NCBI GenBank assembly: GCA_021296235.1
Contig: JAGWAS010000015.1
Span: forward strand, 33,611-97,610
DNA: 64,000 bases
Source of the DNA: Paracoccaceae bacterium
GTDB taxonomy: Bacteria > Pseudomonadota > Alphaproteobacteria > Rhodobacterales > Rhodobacteraceae
Direction: 5' to 3'
A program made the translations under genes and the position numbers. Every line of letters begins with the position of its first letter. Position 1 is the stretch's first letter. The notes under the pieces were generated by a model that saw nothing but the letters and a program-made list of their open reading frames with translations, made no database searches and was not told the origin of the DNA. This document shows positions 53,266 to 63,300 of the stretch, one piece after another.

Positions 53266-54057
53266 TTAGACAACTGTTCCGGGAGCATGAGCAATGAACC
53301 CGGGATTTTCGAATCCAGGTTTTCCGTATTCAAGCACCCGCCTGTCATCAAACCGCACTAGCCTCCCTCCAACCGCCCTCAATATGGCATGACCAGCCGC
53401 CGTATCCCACTCCATTGTACGCCCAAATCTCGGATAAAGGTCCGCTTCGTGCGCCGCAATCAGGCAAAACTTGATTGAGGACGACATGACCTCGACATTC
53501 CTTACTTGAATTCCCTTGAGAAAATCCGCCATGCGGCTGTCGGAGCGAAGAGCTCGCGATGCCACCACCCGGACCGCGGAATTGTTGCGTCCCGACACCG
53601 CGTGCCGGGCAACAACACGGCATGACGAAGCTTCGGGATCAACGCTGCGTTCAACCACCTTTCCGCCCGCATCAGTGCAAAAATGGCGACCCATGGCAGG
53701 TGCATGAACAACGCCCATGACCGGAATTCCGTCTTCGATCAGCGCAATGTTGACCGTAAACTCCGTTTTCCTGCGCCGAAATCCACTTGTGCCGTCAAGC
53801 GGATCAACCAGAAAGAACCGGCTTGCGCTCCCCGCATGGCTGCCCGAATTCTCCTCGCTGACAACAAGGGTGCCGGGGAATGCCTGCTTCAGCCCTTCTC
53901 TGATCAACTCGTCCGCGGCCAGGTCGGCGGCTGTAACCGGGCTTCCGTCATCCTTCCAACTGGTTTCGATCTCAGGTGCATTGAAAGCGTCAAGAATCAA
54001 TGAGCCTGCCCGCAGCGACAGATCAATGAATGTTTCCTCAACCGCCGAATAATCCAT
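53266..54057 (-). CDS. cysQ: 3'(2'),5'-bisphosphate nucleotidase
   Basis: 263 residues from ATG 54057 (MDYSAVEETFIDLSLRAGSL); the track start is 85 codons upstream in non-coding sequence. Li-sensitive phosphatase motifs are FLVDPLDGTSGF and WDTAAGHAILRAVGG, with SEENSG for metal binding. It hydrolyses PAP to AMP, clearing an inhibitor made during sulfate assimilation. Note that SlcC/ComDE-type sulfonate genes lie 4 kb away, though not linked as an operon. Confidence 0.92.
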   Translation of the reverse strand: MDYSAVEETFIDLSLRAGSLILDAFNAPEIETSWKDDGSPVTAADLAADELIREGLKQAFPGTLVVSEENSGSHAGSASRFFLVDPLDGTSGFRRRKTEFTVNIALIEDGIPVMGVVHAPAMGRHFCTDAGGKVVERSVDPEASSCRVVARHAVSGRNNSAVRVVASRALRSDSRMADFLKGIQVRNVEVMSSSIKFCLIAAHEADLYPRFGRTMEWDTAAGHAILRAVGGRLVRFDDRRVLEYGKPGFENPGFIAHAPGTVV

Positions 54058-54170
54058 CCGTTGCGCTTCCGTCGGGCATCCCTTCCTGTTCACTACAGCT
54101 CCGGCCGGAAAAATTGCACCCCAATTTTGTATTGGACCAACGGCACCGGCAACGCGGTTGCACCAAAGGC

Positions 54171-54797
54171 TCATCCTGCAACCCGAAGTGTCAGGTTCAG
54201 CCTGCCACCCTTGGCAAGAAGCCGCGAGGTGCCGAATTTGATCCTGTCGACCCCGTGATGCAACAGCCGAGCCGAGCCGCCCATCACAACCACATCGCCG
54301 GATCGGAGCCAAACCGATTCCGTCGTGCCTCCCCGGGTTTTGTTGCCGACCCGAAACAGCGCATCATCGCCGAGCGATATCGATACAACCGGCCAGGCAA
54401 GGTTGGCCTCGTCGGCATCCTGATGCATCCCCATGCGGGCGTTTTGTCCATAAAGATTGACGAGGCAGGAATCCGGCTCCGTTTTGCATTCCGCAATCCT
54501 TCGCCAGACATCAAGGACCGACTCCGGAATTGGAGGCCACGGCCTTCCGGATGGATGCGTCGGCTGGTAGCGATATCCCTTCCGGTCGGCAACCCATCCG
54601 AGTGAGCCCGCGGATGTCATCCGCACGGACATTCTTTTTCCCGAAGGCGTTACCGGCTCAAACAGCGGTGCCGCAGCTGCCACATCGCGGATATCGTCAA
54701 TAATTCGAAACTGCTCCGGTTCCGTCAGCAGGGCACTGAAGAATCTGAAGCCGCGGATCGTGCGGGAACCTGCATCCCCATTGGTGTTGCCATGCAT
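54171..54797 (-). CDS. alkB: AlkB-type 2-oxoglutarate/Fe(II) dioxygenase (DNA dealkylation)
   Basis: 208 residues from ATG 54797, which has GGAG six bases upstream; TTG 54836 is the track start. Iron ligands are in GMHQDADEANL (HxD) and RLLHHGVDRIKFGTS (His), the 2-oxoglutarate Arg in GGRLNLTLRVAG; NLYGQNARMG is the family's substrate-strand motif. It repairs 1-methyladenine and 3-methylcytosine in DNA by oxidative demethylation. Divergent from dnaK. Confidence 0.92.
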   Translation of the reverse strand: MHGNTNGDAGSRTIRGFRFFSALLTEPEQFRIIDDIRDVAAAAPLFEPVTPSGKRMSVRMTSAGSLGWVADRKGYRYQPTHPSGRPWPPIPESVLDVWRRIAECKTEPDSCLVNLYGQNARMGMHQDADEANLAWPVVSISLGDDALFRVGNKTRGGTTESVWLRSGDVVVMGGSARLLHHGVDRIKFGTSRLLAKGGRLNLTLRVAG

Positions 54798-54850
54798 GCC
54801 TGACTCCAGCATCGCGCCGAGGCCGCCCAAAATCAAAATTCCGGCGAATT

Positions 54851-54880
54851 CTTGATGGAAGGGTATCGCACACCTATATA
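54851..54880 (+). promoter_or_regulatory. Probable dnaK promoter (sigma32-like)
   Basis: CTTG at 54851, 18 bases, then CCTATATA at 54873: close to the alphaproteobacterial heat-shock consensus CTTG-N17/18-CYTATNT. The same element can be read as a housekeeping promoter (TTGATG, 17 bases, TATATA). No CIRCE inverted repeat is present. It lies about 100 bases before the dnaK start. Confidence 0.6.
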
Positions 54881-54978
54881 GCGCGCCGTGATGGTGACCA
54901 CCATCTTCGCAATCTACCGAGATCCGGCCGTTCCGCGTTTAAGGCCCGCGTAGATGGAGGTTTGGAAAGGAATTTGAA

Positions 54979-56919
54979 ATGAGCAAAGTAATCGGAATCG
55001 ATCTGGGAACCACGAACTCGTGCGTAGCAATCATGGATGGCTCTCAGCCGAAGGTCGTTGAGAATTCGGAAGGCGCAAGGACGACGCCCTCAATCGTGGC
55101 CTTCACCGACAATGAGCAACTGGTGGGACAACCGGCAAAGCGCCAAGCCGTAACAAATGCCAGCAACACAATTTTTGCGGTCAAGAGACTTGTCGGCCGC
55201 CGGTTCGATGATGCGGATCTGGCAAAGGACAAAAAGAACCTCTCTTATGAGGTTGTTGACGGCGGTAACGGCGATGCATGGGTCAACGTCAAGAGCGAAA
55301 AATACTCACCGTCGCAGATTTCAGCCGCCATTCTCCAGAAGATGAAGGAAACCACCGAGAGCTATCTCGGCGAAACGGTTTCCCAAGCCGTAATTACGGT
55401 TCCCGCCTATTTCAATGACGCGCAACGTCAGGCGACCAAGGACGCCGGCAAAATTGCCGGACTTGAGGTGCTTCGCATCATCAATGAGCCGACGGCGGCG
55501 GCGCTTGCCTACGGTCTCGACAAGAAGGAAAACAAGACCATCGCCGTCTATGACCTTGGGGGTGGCACCTTCGACATCACAATCCTTGAGATTGATGAGG
55601 GGCTGTTCGAGGTCAAGGCAACGAATGGTGACACCTTCCTCGGGGGCGAGGATTTCGACATGTGCATCGTCAAGCACCTCGCCGATCAGTTCAAGAAGGA
55701 ACACGGCGTCGACCTGACCAAGGACAAAATGGCGCTTCAGCGGCTCAAGGAGGCCTCGGAGAAGGCCAAGATCGAACTGTCCTCCAGCCAGGAAACGGAA
55801 ATCAACCAACCGTTCATCTCCATGGATCCGAGAGGAGGTCAGCCGCTTCACCTCGTAACCAAGCTGACGCGGGCGAAGCTTGAAGGTTTGGTCGGCAGCC
55901 TCATCAAGAAATCCCTGAAACCCTGTGCGGCGGCCCTCAAGGACGCGGGCCTCTCAAAAACCAACATCGACGAGGTCGTGCTGGTCGGCGGAATGACCCG
56001 TATGCCCAAGGTGATCGAAGAGGTTTCCCAATTCTTCGGAAAGGAACCCCACAAGGGCGTGAATCCGGACGAGGTCGTTGCCATGGGCGCGGCCATCCAG
56101 GCGGGTGTCCTCAGGGGAGATGTGAAGGACGTTGTTCTTCTGGATGTAACCCCGCTTTCGCTTGGCATCGAAACTCTCGGTGGCGTGTTCACCCGTCTGA
56201 TTGAGCGCAACACCACGATCCCAACCAAGAAATCCCAGATATTCTCGACCGCCGAGGACAACCAGAGCGCCGTTACCATCAGGGTGTTTCAGGGCGAAAG
56301 GGACATGGCCGAGCACAACAAGATGCTGGGACAGTTCAATCTTGAACAGATCCCGCCGGCACCGCGCGGCATGCCGCAGATCGAAGTTGCATTCGACATT
56401 GATGCCAATGGCATTGTTTCCGTGTCGGCAAAGGATAAGGGCACCGGCAAGGAGCAGAAGATCACCATTCAGGCATCCGGAGGTCTCTCCGATGATGACA
56501 TCGAACAAATGATCGCTGACGCCGAAGCCAATGCCGAGGCCGACAAGGAACGCAAGCTTCTGGTCGAAACCAAGAATCAGGCGGAATCGCTGGTTCATTC
56601 GACACGCAAGAACCTTGAGGAGCATGGCGACAAGGTCGATCCCGCAACCGTCGAAGCGATTGAGCTTGCCATGAAGGCACTTGAAGAGCAAAGGGAGACA
56701 GATGACGTCGAAAAGATCAAGGGCGGCATCCAGAACCTGACCGACGCTGCCATGAAACTGGGTCAGGCAATCTATGAAGCTGAGATGAAGGAATCGGCTG
56801 AAGCGGCCGAGGCTGGCGAAGGAGAGGCAGAGAATGAAGCTGGAACCGATGCCGGAGAGGACGTCGTGGATGCCTATTTCGAGGATGTCGAGGACGAGAA
56901 AAAGGGCAAGAAGGGCTGA
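54979..56919 (+). CDS. dnaK: Hsp70 chaperone DnaK
   Basis: 646 residues, full length. ATPase-domain signatures [32 protein letters not shown] and [20 protein letters not shown]; substrate-binding domain from about residue 390 and a helical lid to 605. The acidic C-terminal tail ends [12 protein letters not shown] rather than the common EEVDD-K form. Cytosolic chaperone working with DnaJ (next gene) and GrpE. Ribosome site GGAAAGGAA. Confidence 0.98.
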   Translation: MSKVIGIDLGTTNSCVAIMDGSQPKVVENSEGARTTPSIVAFTDNEQLVGQPAKRQAVTNASNTIFAVKRLVGRRFDDADLAKDKKNLSYEVVDGGNGDAWVNVKSEKYSPSQISAAILQKMKETTESYLGETVSQAVITVPAYFNDAQRQATKDAGKIAGLEVLRIINEPTAAALAYGLDKKENKTIAVYDLGGGTFDITILEIDEGLFEVKATNGDTFLGGEDFDMCIVKHLADQFKKEHGVDLTKDKMALQRLKEASEKAKIELSSSQETEINQPFISMDPRGGQPLHLVTKLTRAKLEGLVGSLIKKSLKPCAAALKDAGLSKTNIDEVVLVGGMTRMPKVIEEVSQFFGKEPHKGVNPDEVVAMGAAIQAGVLRGDVKDVVLLDVTPLSLGIETLGGVFTRLIERNTTIPTKKSQIFSTAEDNQSAVTIRVFQGERDMAEHNKMLGQFNLEQIPPAPRGMPQIEVAFDIDANGIVSVSAKDKGTGKEQKITIQASGGLSDDDIEQMIADAEANAEADKERKLLVETKNQAESLVHSTRKNLEEHGDKVDPATVEAIELAMKALEEQRETDDVEKIKGGIQNLTDAAMKLGQAIYEAEMKESAEAAEAGEGEAENEAGTDAGEDVVDAYFEDVEDEKKGKKG

Positions 56920-56968
56920 ACGAACGGCCTGAAGCCCGCATCTCAGCCGCTGACGCTCCAGGTGTCGA

Positions 56969-58099
56969 ATGGAAAAGCGCGACTTTTATGAAACTCTGGG
57001 AGTCCCTCGAGGGGCATCAGGGGACGAAATAAAGAAGGCATATCGCCGCAAGGCGCGCGAATTGCATCCGGATCAGAACAAGGACAATCCCCAGGCGGAA
57101 TCACACTTCAAATCCGTCAACGAAGCCTATGACGTGCTCAAGGACCCGCAGAAGAAAGAACTCTATGACCAGTTCGGCCACAGCGCGTTCGAAGGCGGCG
57201 GTCCCTCCGGTTCAGCAAACTTCTCGTCGGCATTTTCCGATGTGTTTGAGGATTTTTTCGGGGATTTGATGGGCGGTGGCCGGCGGCAGGGCCGGCGCGG
57301 ACAAGGCAATCGCGGTTCCGACCTGCGCTATGATGTCGGGCTGGAACTTGAGGAAGCCTTCACCGGTGTTCGAAAACGGATCACCGTTCCCGGCTCGATA
57401 TCCTGCGAATCCTGCAACGGAATGGGAACAGAGGGAGGATCCGCTCCCAGCACCTGCCCAACATGTTCGGGTGCCGGCAAGGTGCGTGCTCAGCAGGGCT
57501 TCTTCACCATGGAACGCACCTGCCCGACATGCTCGGGCGCCGGACAGGTCATTCGAAATCCCTGTTCCCACTGCGCCGGAGCCGGAAGAGTCAGGAAGGA
57601 TCAAAGCTTGGACGTCGACATTCCGAAGGGTGTCGAAACCGGATCCCGCATAAGACTCAGCGGCAAGGGGGAAGCCGGTCTGCGCGGCGGCCAGAATGGC
57701 GACCTCTATATTTTCGTGACCGTCAGAAACCACGAGGCGTTCGAGCGATCCGGCGATGACATCCATCATGTTGCGAGAGTTTCCATGCCACAGGCTGCAC
57801 TCGGATGCGACATTCAAATCCCGACCATTGACGGCGGTGTTTCCAAGGTCCGAATTCCAGCAGGAAGCCAACCCGGAAAGCGATTGCGGCTTTCCCGAAA
57901 GGGAATGCCATCGCTCAGAGACCGAAACTCCACACGGGGTGACATGTATGTCACACTGTCCGTCGAAACCCCGACCGACCTTTCAGCCGAGCAGAAAAAG
58001 CTGCTGGAACGATTTGAGGAACTGTCTCAGTACAAGCATGCCAAGGACGCCTCACTTGGAGAAAAAGTCAAGGGATTGTGGGACGATCTGAAGGGTTGA
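56969..58099 (+). CDS. dnaJ: Hsp40 co-chaperone DnaJ
   Basis: 376 residues. J domain with HPD in RELHPDQNKDN (about residue 32), a Gly/Phe-rich region, four zinc-binding repeats (CESCNGMG, CPTCSGAG, CPTCSGAG, CSHCAGAG at about 145-205) and C-terminal substrate-binding beta domains. It delivers clients to DnaK and stimulates its ATPase. Follows dnaK by 49 bases with no terminator seen, so the two probably form one heat-shock transcript. Confidence 0.98.
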   Translation: MEKRDFYETLGVPRGASGDEIKKAYRRKARELHPDQNKDNPQAESHFKSVNEAYDVLKDPQKKELYDQFGHSAFEGGGPSGSANFSSAFSDVFEDFFGDLMGGGRRQGRRGQGNRGSDLRYDVGLELEEAFTGVRKRITVPGSISCESCNGMGTEGGSAPSTCPTCSGAGKVRAQQGFFTMERTCPTCSGAGQVIRNPCSHCAGAGRVRKDQSLDVDIPKGVETGSRIRLSGKGEAGLRGGQNGDLYIFVTVRNHEAFERSGDDIHHVARVSMPQAALGCDIQIPTIDGGVSKVRIPAGSQPGKRLRLSRKGMPSLRDRNSTRGDMYVTLSVETPTDLSAEQKKLLERFEELSQYKHAKDASLGEKVKGLWDDLKG

Positions 58100-58145
58100 G
58101 CTGTGCATCCAACCCTGCGTACTGCAAAAATCTGCGGCACCCATC

Positions 58146-59072
58146 ATGATACTCATCACTGAATTTATGGACGATGCGGCGATTGCTGCCCTCCGGAAAT
58201 ATCATGATGTGGTTCACATTCCCGACTTGGCGGACAACCCTGATGAACTGGCGCGGCATGTGGAATCCGCCAGCGCACTGATCGTCCGAAACCGGACACT
58301 GGTTACCGAAAAACTGCTCCTTCACGCCGATCGTCTCGAATGCATCGGCCGACTCGGGGTCGGGCTGGACAACATTGATCTTGCCGCATGCAGAAAAAAG
58401 GGCGTTGCCGTCTATCCCGCAACCGGAGCAAACGACCGGAGCGTCGCCGAATACGTGATCGCCGCCGCCATGATGCTGCTTCGCCGGGCTTATTCGGCAA
58501 ATGAAACCATCATTGCCGGCGGTTGGCCGCGCCAAAATTGCGTTGGCAGCGAAATCCACGGCAAAACACTGGGGCTTATCGGATTTGGCTCCATTGGGCA
58601 GCTGACCGCGGAAATGGCCGGGGCACTTGGCATGGAGGCCATCGCCTTCGATCCGCATCTTCCCCCGAACAATGACGCCTGGAAACTTGCTGCCCGTCGG
58701 GAGCTTGACGTGCTGCTTTCCGAGGCAGATGTGATTAGCCTGCATGTCCCGCTGGCACCCGAGACCAGAAACCTGATTGGCGCCGCCGAGCTTGCCTCAA
58801 TGAAGTCCGGCTCCATCCTGATCAACACTTCCAGAGGTGGCACGGTAGATGAGGACGCAGTTGCGGACGCCATCAAATCCGGGAAGATCCTGGGGGCAGC
58901 ACTGGATGTCTTTGGAACCGAACCGCCCGGTCGAGCCGGCGGCGCCCGTTTCAAGGGCGTTCCAAATCTGCTGCTGACCCCGCACATTGCCGGCGTTACG
59001 TTGGAATCGAACCAACGCGTCAGCATGCTGATCGCCGAAAAAGTGTTGGTGCATCTGAAGGATTGTGACTAG
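58146..59072 (+). CDS. D-2-hydroxyacid dehydrogenase, likely (S)-sulfolactate dehydrogenase (SlcC-like)
   Basis: 308 residues. NAD-binding loop GLIGFGSIGQLTAEMAG, catalytic Arg in LINTSRGGTVDEDAV, Glu in DVFGTEPP and His in LTPHIAGVTLESN. The sequence itself only gives the SerA-like family. The next two genes encode a ComD/ComE-like thiamine-dependent decarboxylase, so oxidation of sulfolactate to sulfopyruvate is a reasonable role. An alternative is another hydroxyacid feeding a 2-oxoacid decarboxylase. It starts 46 bases after dnaJ. Confidence 0.8.
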   Translation: MILITEFMDDAAIAALRKYHDVVHIPDLADNPDELARHVESASALIVRNRTLVTEKLLLHADRLECIGRLGVGLDNIDLAACRKKGVAVYPATGANDRSVAEYVIAAAMMLLRRAYSANETIIAGGWPRQNCVGSEIHGKTLGLIGFGSIGQLTAEMAGALGMEAIAFDPHLPPNNDAWKLAARRELDVLLSEADVISLHVPLAPETRNLIGAAELASMKSGSILINTSRGGTVDEDAVADAIKSGKILGAALDVFGTEPPGRAGGARFKGVPNLLLTPHIAGVTLESNQRVSMLIAEKVLVHLKDCD

Positions 59073-59075
59073 GGG

Positions 59076-59609
59076 ATGTCTGTTGTTCAACCGGGGATGG
59101 TAATGGCAACCGAAACCGACACCAGAATCTTGCAGAGCCTGATCAGCAATCGGGTGGCATTCGCAACTTCGGTGCCGTGCAAGCAACTCGCCGGGGTCAT
59201 TGAACTTGTCGAGGATTCAGGGGACATCCTCCACGTGCCCTGCAACAAGGAGGATGAGGGCATGGGGCTCTGCGCCGGTGCCTACATGGGCGGAATGCGC
59301 CCATGCATCATCATGCAAAACACTGCTTTGGGAGTTGTCATAAACTCGCTGGCCACACTCATTCAGTTTTATCACTTTCCGCTTCCGATGCTGATCAGCT
59401 ATCGGGGTGAGGTCGGGGAAAAGGTCGCCTGCCAGGTCGAAATGGCACTTCACACCAAGGCCATCCTTTCACAGCTGCACATACCCACCTATCATTTCAG
59501 GCACCGCTCTGACGCAAAGGATCTGGATGACATCCTCGGTCATTGCTTCATGTCGAACAAGCCCGTTGCGATTCTTGCCGATGCGATGTTCTGGGGGTCA
59601 GCCTCATGA
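59076..59609 (+). CDS. comD: Sulfopyruvate decarboxylase alpha subunit-like (ComD)
   Basis: 177 residues, the usual length of the separate TPP pyrimidine-binding subunit. VPCKQLAGVIELVEDSGDIL, VPCNKEDEGMGLCAGAYMGG (with the activating Glu) and NTALGVVINSLATLIQFYHF match ComD-like proteins; relatives also include phosphonopyruvate decarboxylase. ATG 59103 with GGGGATGG upstream is an alternative start. The stop overlaps the comE start (ATGA). Confidence 0.8.
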   Translation: MSVVQPGMVMATETDTRILQSLISNRVAFATSVPCKQLAGVIELVEDSGDILHVPCNKEDEGMGLCAGAYMGGMRPCIIMQNTALGVVINSLATLIQFYHFPLPMLISYRGEVGEKVACQVEMALHTKAILSQLHIPTYHFRHRSDAKDLDDILGHCFMSNKPVAILADAMFWGSAS

Positions 59610-60140
59610 TACGATACGATGTCCTCAAGGAGATCATTCCTTTGCTCGACGGTCGGCTGGTGGTCTGCAACATCGGCTCACCATCCCAGGAATTGTTTGA
59701 ACTGCATGATCAGCCTTCGAATTTCTACATGCTGGGAACGATGGGACTGTGCTCGTCCATTGGTCTTGGCCTTGCCCTTGCCCAAAAGAAGGATGTCATC
59801 GCAATCGACGGTGATGGTTCGGTGCTGACAAACTTGGCGACCCTGAGCACGATCGCCAACAATCCCGCCTCCAACTTTACGCTGCTGATCATCGACAATG
59901 GCAGCTATGGCTCAACCGGCGACCAGCCGACCTACGCCGGCGCCAAGACATCCCTTGCCGGAGTGGCCAAGGCCTGCGGTTGCGAAAATGTGGTTGAAGT
60001 TTCGGCCAAAGATACGGCCAAGGAGCTTGAGCGGGCTCTCGCATCTGTCCGGAAACAGGCCCGTTCCGGTGATTTCGATGGACCCCGTCGTCATTGCCGA
60101 CCGCTTCATGAAAAATGCAGGGACCGGACCGGACAGCTGA
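59606..60140 (+). CDS. comE: Sulfopyruvate decarboxylase beta subunit-like (ComE), frameshifted near C-terminus
   Basis: Start ATG 59606 (MIRYDVLKEIIPLLDGRLVV). The TPP-binding part is intact: GTMGLCSSIGLGLALAQ, IDGDGSVLTNLATLSTIANN (GDGS-x-NN) and IIDNGSYGSTGDQPTYA. After about ELERALASVR the original frame continues into implausible Arg/His-rich sequence to 60319, while the +1 frame reads NRPVPVISMDPVVIADRFMK then NAG and stops at 60140, as ComE-type proteins end. I therefore place the natural end at 60140, with a one-base insertion near 60045-60055, either real or a sequencing error. Confidence 0.7.
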
Positions 60141-60191
60141 ATCACAGGACCGCGGCCGGCACGATTGGCTGGTATCTCACGGGGCCGCTGG

Positions 60192-61928
60192 CTACACATC
60201 CCCTTGAACAGCACTTTCATGAATGGCAGCGATCGCGTCCAGTTTTTCGCCGACCTCATGATCAATCTCATTCTCAGGAACAAAGTTGGCAAGTTCGTAG
60301 AAGTTCTTTTTGTCCATGAGATTGTCCAATCCGATTTTGTCGAAGTACTTTACAAACAATGGGGTCAGGAAGTCATCACTCACTTTGACATCGTGGCTCC
60401 AAGGCGACCCTTTTCCCAATGTGTGCAGGGCATGTTTGACCTCTGCAATTGAGTCTCTCATTGCCTGCAATCGCTTGCCAACTTCGGACGAAGTGAAAAG
60501 CGGCAGCGGTTGTTCTGACATCGCCGAGGCGCGCGCGTAGGCCTCAAGAGTCGCTTCAGTGCACAAATAGTTCTCGATCTCTCGCCTGTCCCAGACCAGA
60601 TGCTTGAACGAAACGTTGTCGGGTATGCCTTTCTCCAAACGATCAAAGAGGGCAATTCCCTTGAGATTTTGGTGTGCTTCCTTGAGACCGTGAAAGTGGC
60701 GTGCAGCTCCCGGGGGATTGTTTCCGACGTAGTGCACAAAGGGCCTTTCCAAAGCTTGAACGGCGTTGTTCTTGCCGAGACATTTGGCGAATGCTCTCAA
60801 AATTGCCAAATCCGTCGAACCTTCGAGATAGAGCACCCAGCCAGTCTGTTCGGCTTGGTAGTATTGATCAAACCCGATCTCCACGAGTGCCTTGCGCACT
60901 TGGCTCTTTCTCCCTCCCAACCGGTGCGGCTTGCCAACAAAGGCAATGACCAGATCTTTGTCGGCCGCCTCCTGCAGTAAAACTTCCGAATGGCTTGCGG
61001 CGATAATCTGATTGCCGGTTTCCGTGGCAACTTCGGTAATCAATTCATAAATCTGGCGCTGGCGAAGGATCTCAAGATGTGCATCGGGTTCATCCAACAG
61101 AATGACCGAGCCAGGATTGTCGTGCATATAGGCAAGAATCAGGAGAGTCTGCTGCAATCCCCGTCCACTAGACGAGAGATCCAGATCCGACCCGCGCTCT
61201 CGATACCCCAAAGTTATTTCGCCCCGTTCCTCCACGTAGCGGGGATTGCCAAGCTCAACTCCGAACAGCGCTTCAATCCGTTCCGTTAACGATGTCCACA
61301 GATCAGGATTTTGGGCAAAAATGCGAAAACACAGATTACGGAGAACTTCGGCCGTGCGACCTTCTCCTATCCTAACGTTCAAAGCACCCTGATCGAGTCG
61401 AGTTTCGGTCGCAGCAAGGCCGGACATTGGAGGAAGAAAAGCAATGCGTACAGAAACGGCTTCCTTTGGAACCTGCATCCTGCTGGGATGGTTACATCCA
61501 TCAAGCCGAAGTGGTCGGCAATAGAACGACTCCTCGTTGGCGTAATCAAACTCAAGACCGCAGGTCCAAGGCCTATCCTCGGTGATCCCCTTGACAATCA
61601 GGTCGATACGCACATTGCTCGTTTGCTGTTTGCCATCAATCTTCTCGACGTTTCGAACATGCAAATCGTGCCATAAGTGTCTTGCACTCGAATGAGGAAT
61701 TGAGAACGCATCTCTTCGGTTGACGGTTACGCCGGATCGCTTCCCCGGCACGCTCTTTCCCGCACGTTTCTCACTCCACCGTTTCACGCCGATGTCCCAC
61801 AGGGTCAAAGCTTGCATGGCTGTGGTCTTACCCGAGTTGTTCGGGCCAATGAACACGACCGGGTTTCCCAACTCGACCTCGACTTCGCCAAAGCGTTTAA
61901 AGTTGCGGATGGTGAGATTGGTAAGCAT
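60192..61928 (-). CDS. AAA ATPase with TOPRIM domain (OLD-like)
   Basis: 578 residues from ATG 61928; the track start is nine codons upstream. N-terminal SMC-like ATPase: MLTNLTIRNFKRFGEVEV, Walker A GPNNSGKTT (28-36), signature DLSSSGRGLQQTLLIL, Walker B SVILLDEPDAHLE and AASHSEVLL. A TOPRIM-like part follows with GWVLYLEGSTDLAILRAF, ALFDRLEKG and WDRREIENYL. OLD-family proteins are ATP-dependent nucleases, several of them anti-phage (P2 Old, GajA). No GajB helicase or other partner is adjacent, so this may be a single-gene (class 1) OLD. Confidence 0.83.
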   Translation of the reverse strand: MLTNLTIRNFKRFGEVEVELGNPVVFIGPNNSGKTTAMQALTLWDIGVKRWSEKRAGKSVPGKRSGVTVNRRDAFSIPHSSARHLWHDLHVRNVEKIDGKQQTSNVRIDLIVKGITEDRPWTCGLEFDYANEESFYCRPLRLDGCNHPSRMQVPKEAVSVRIAFLPPMSGLAATETRLDQGALNVRIGEGRTAEVLRNLCFRIFAQNPDLWTSLTERIEALFGVELGNPRYVEERGEITLGYRERGSDLDLSSSGRGLQQTLLILAYMHDNPGSVILLDEPDAHLEILRQRQIYELITEVATETGNQIIAASHSEVLLQEAADKDLVIAFVGKPHRLGGRKSQVRKALVEIGFDQYYQAEQTGWVLYLEGSTDLAILRAFAKCLGKNNAVQALERPFVHYVGNNPPGAARHFHGLKEAHQNLKGIALFDRLEKGIPDNVSFKHLVWDRREIENYLCTEATLEAYARASAMSEQPLPLFTSSEVGKRLQAMRDSIAEVKHALHTLGKGSPWSHDVKVSDDFLTPLFVKYFDKIGLDNLMDKKNFYELANFVPENEIDHEVGEKLDAIAAIHESAVQGDV

Positions 61929-62454
61929 CCGAATTCTCTCCGATTGGCGATGCATGAACCGTTACCGGAAACAGGTTGAACACACACCCGCCATCTTACT
62001 GGCTACTGCGTTCTTGGCGCCGCACACGCGGATATCATCGGTTGTGAGCTTGGACAACTGAGTGTTGTTGCCTTCGACCGATGACAAATCCTCGGCTGCG
62101 GACCTTAACATATTCGATGCTCGGTCATCTTGGCCACACGAGCCGCTGCCGACACTTCGCCTGCACTCTCATGACTGCACATGCACGGCTTAGGGTGAAG
62201 GTGGCGTGTTAACCTGTGTCGAGTGGGGCAATGGCGTGCTCCCTTGTGCAGAGAATTTCCAGCCCCGCCCTTTCCGTTGCGAAGTGGGTCCACATTTCTG
62301 CCCCAAGTCAGATTTCCGGCCGCCATTCCCTGAGATGTTGGGTAAGCCGCCAATGCACGAATTCTTGGGTGGAGGCTTGTCCGGTCCCGATCTTTCGACT
62401 TCGGGCGAGCGCGCAGATCCAACATGGACCATGTTTCCGGCAACCTGAGTGGAT
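61929..62454. other. 526-bp gap without a gene
   Basis: Upstream of the OLD-like gene; ORFs on both strands overlap and carry no domain. Probably holds its promoter and eroded mobile-element sequence. No repeat or RNA gene seen. Confidence 0.4.
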
Positions 62455-62757
62455 TTACTGATCTGCGCCGAGGATTGAAGTTAGAACTGGAGAGCACCTG
62501 CCACAAACATTCGCTTCCGTCGGTGTGCAACCGCGGGAATGAACAACCAAGTCTATCGCTCCGCCTCCGCCAGATCCCTGCAGGTGGTCAAAGAACTTCG
62601 CACCCTTCACATTGACAACCGAACCCTTGCGGCGCCACCGAGAACGGTCAACCGTGTCCTGCCGATACCCCAGCAACGGTGCCAACTCCACAAGAGGGCG
62701 CGTCCTCAATTCGTCGGCCAACTCCCGAAGACCAAAACCCGACTTCCTTCCCATCAA
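62455..62757 (-). pseudogene. DUF3991/TOPRIM mobilisation protein, N-terminal remnant
   Basis: Residues 20-75 (PLVELAPLLGYRQDTVDRSR, WRRKGSVVNVKGAKFFDHLQ, GSGGGGAIDLVVHSRG) match the N-terminal part of DUF3991/TOPRIM proteins found with relaxases on alphaproteobacterial mobile elements. The frame then degenerates and the TOPRIM part is absent. Marks an old element insertion beside the OLD-like gene. Confidence 0.65.
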
Positions 62758-63017
62758 ACCAACTTCCCAAAACCCAGCTTCCTGAATAAGCTACCGGGAA
62801 AAGGCTACTGGGAAAGAAAACCGGCACAAGACGGGTCAATTTTGCACTCCAGATGGTGGGTCCCCTTTTGTGTGCCGGTTGACACAGGGCGGGCCCCTGT
62901 CGGTTCATTTTCCATGTCCAGTTCTCCGTGTTGACTGCATGCAACGCACGCGCGTCCGAATTATCGAGAAACGGAATTCCGGGCTCAATGGCAAAGGAAC
63001 ACGTCGCGGAATGGCCG

Positions 63018-63300
63018 GTTACGGAACAACAGCGTGATGCCCTGATCGCCCAGCGCAAGGAACTTGCACACAAGAACGCCGTGAGCGAGAGGATCATCGG
63101 CTTCTCGGCAACGGTGGGATCCAACATTGACCAACTCGATTTTGACCAGAGACAGAGACTGCTGCGACTGGTCGTCGACCAAGTCCGCGTCCAGGGCTGG
63201 CGCGTCGACATCAGTCTTCATATTCCCCCGGACAATGCTCCGGATCCGCCGAATCCGAAACTGTCCAGCATTGACCGTTTACGTTCCGTTGATAGAGATG
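63018..63300 (+). pseudogene. Large serine recombinase, C-terminal remnant
   Basis: VTEQQRDALIAQRKELAHKN, ERIIGFSATVGSNIDQLDFD, QRQRLLRLVVDQVRVQGWRV and DISLHIPPD match the coiled/C-terminal region of resolvase-family recombinases. The catalytic N-terminal domain is missing and the frame after 63300 is unrelated, Arg/Lys-rich filler up to 63539. Confidence 0.75.

Noticed and set aside
55954-56691. 245-residue minus-strand ORF
   Set aside because: Shadow of dnaK.
58081-58107. GGGTTG/CAACCC inverted repeat after dnaJ as terminator
   Set aside because: Only a 6-bp stem with a long loop and no T-run; too weak to call.
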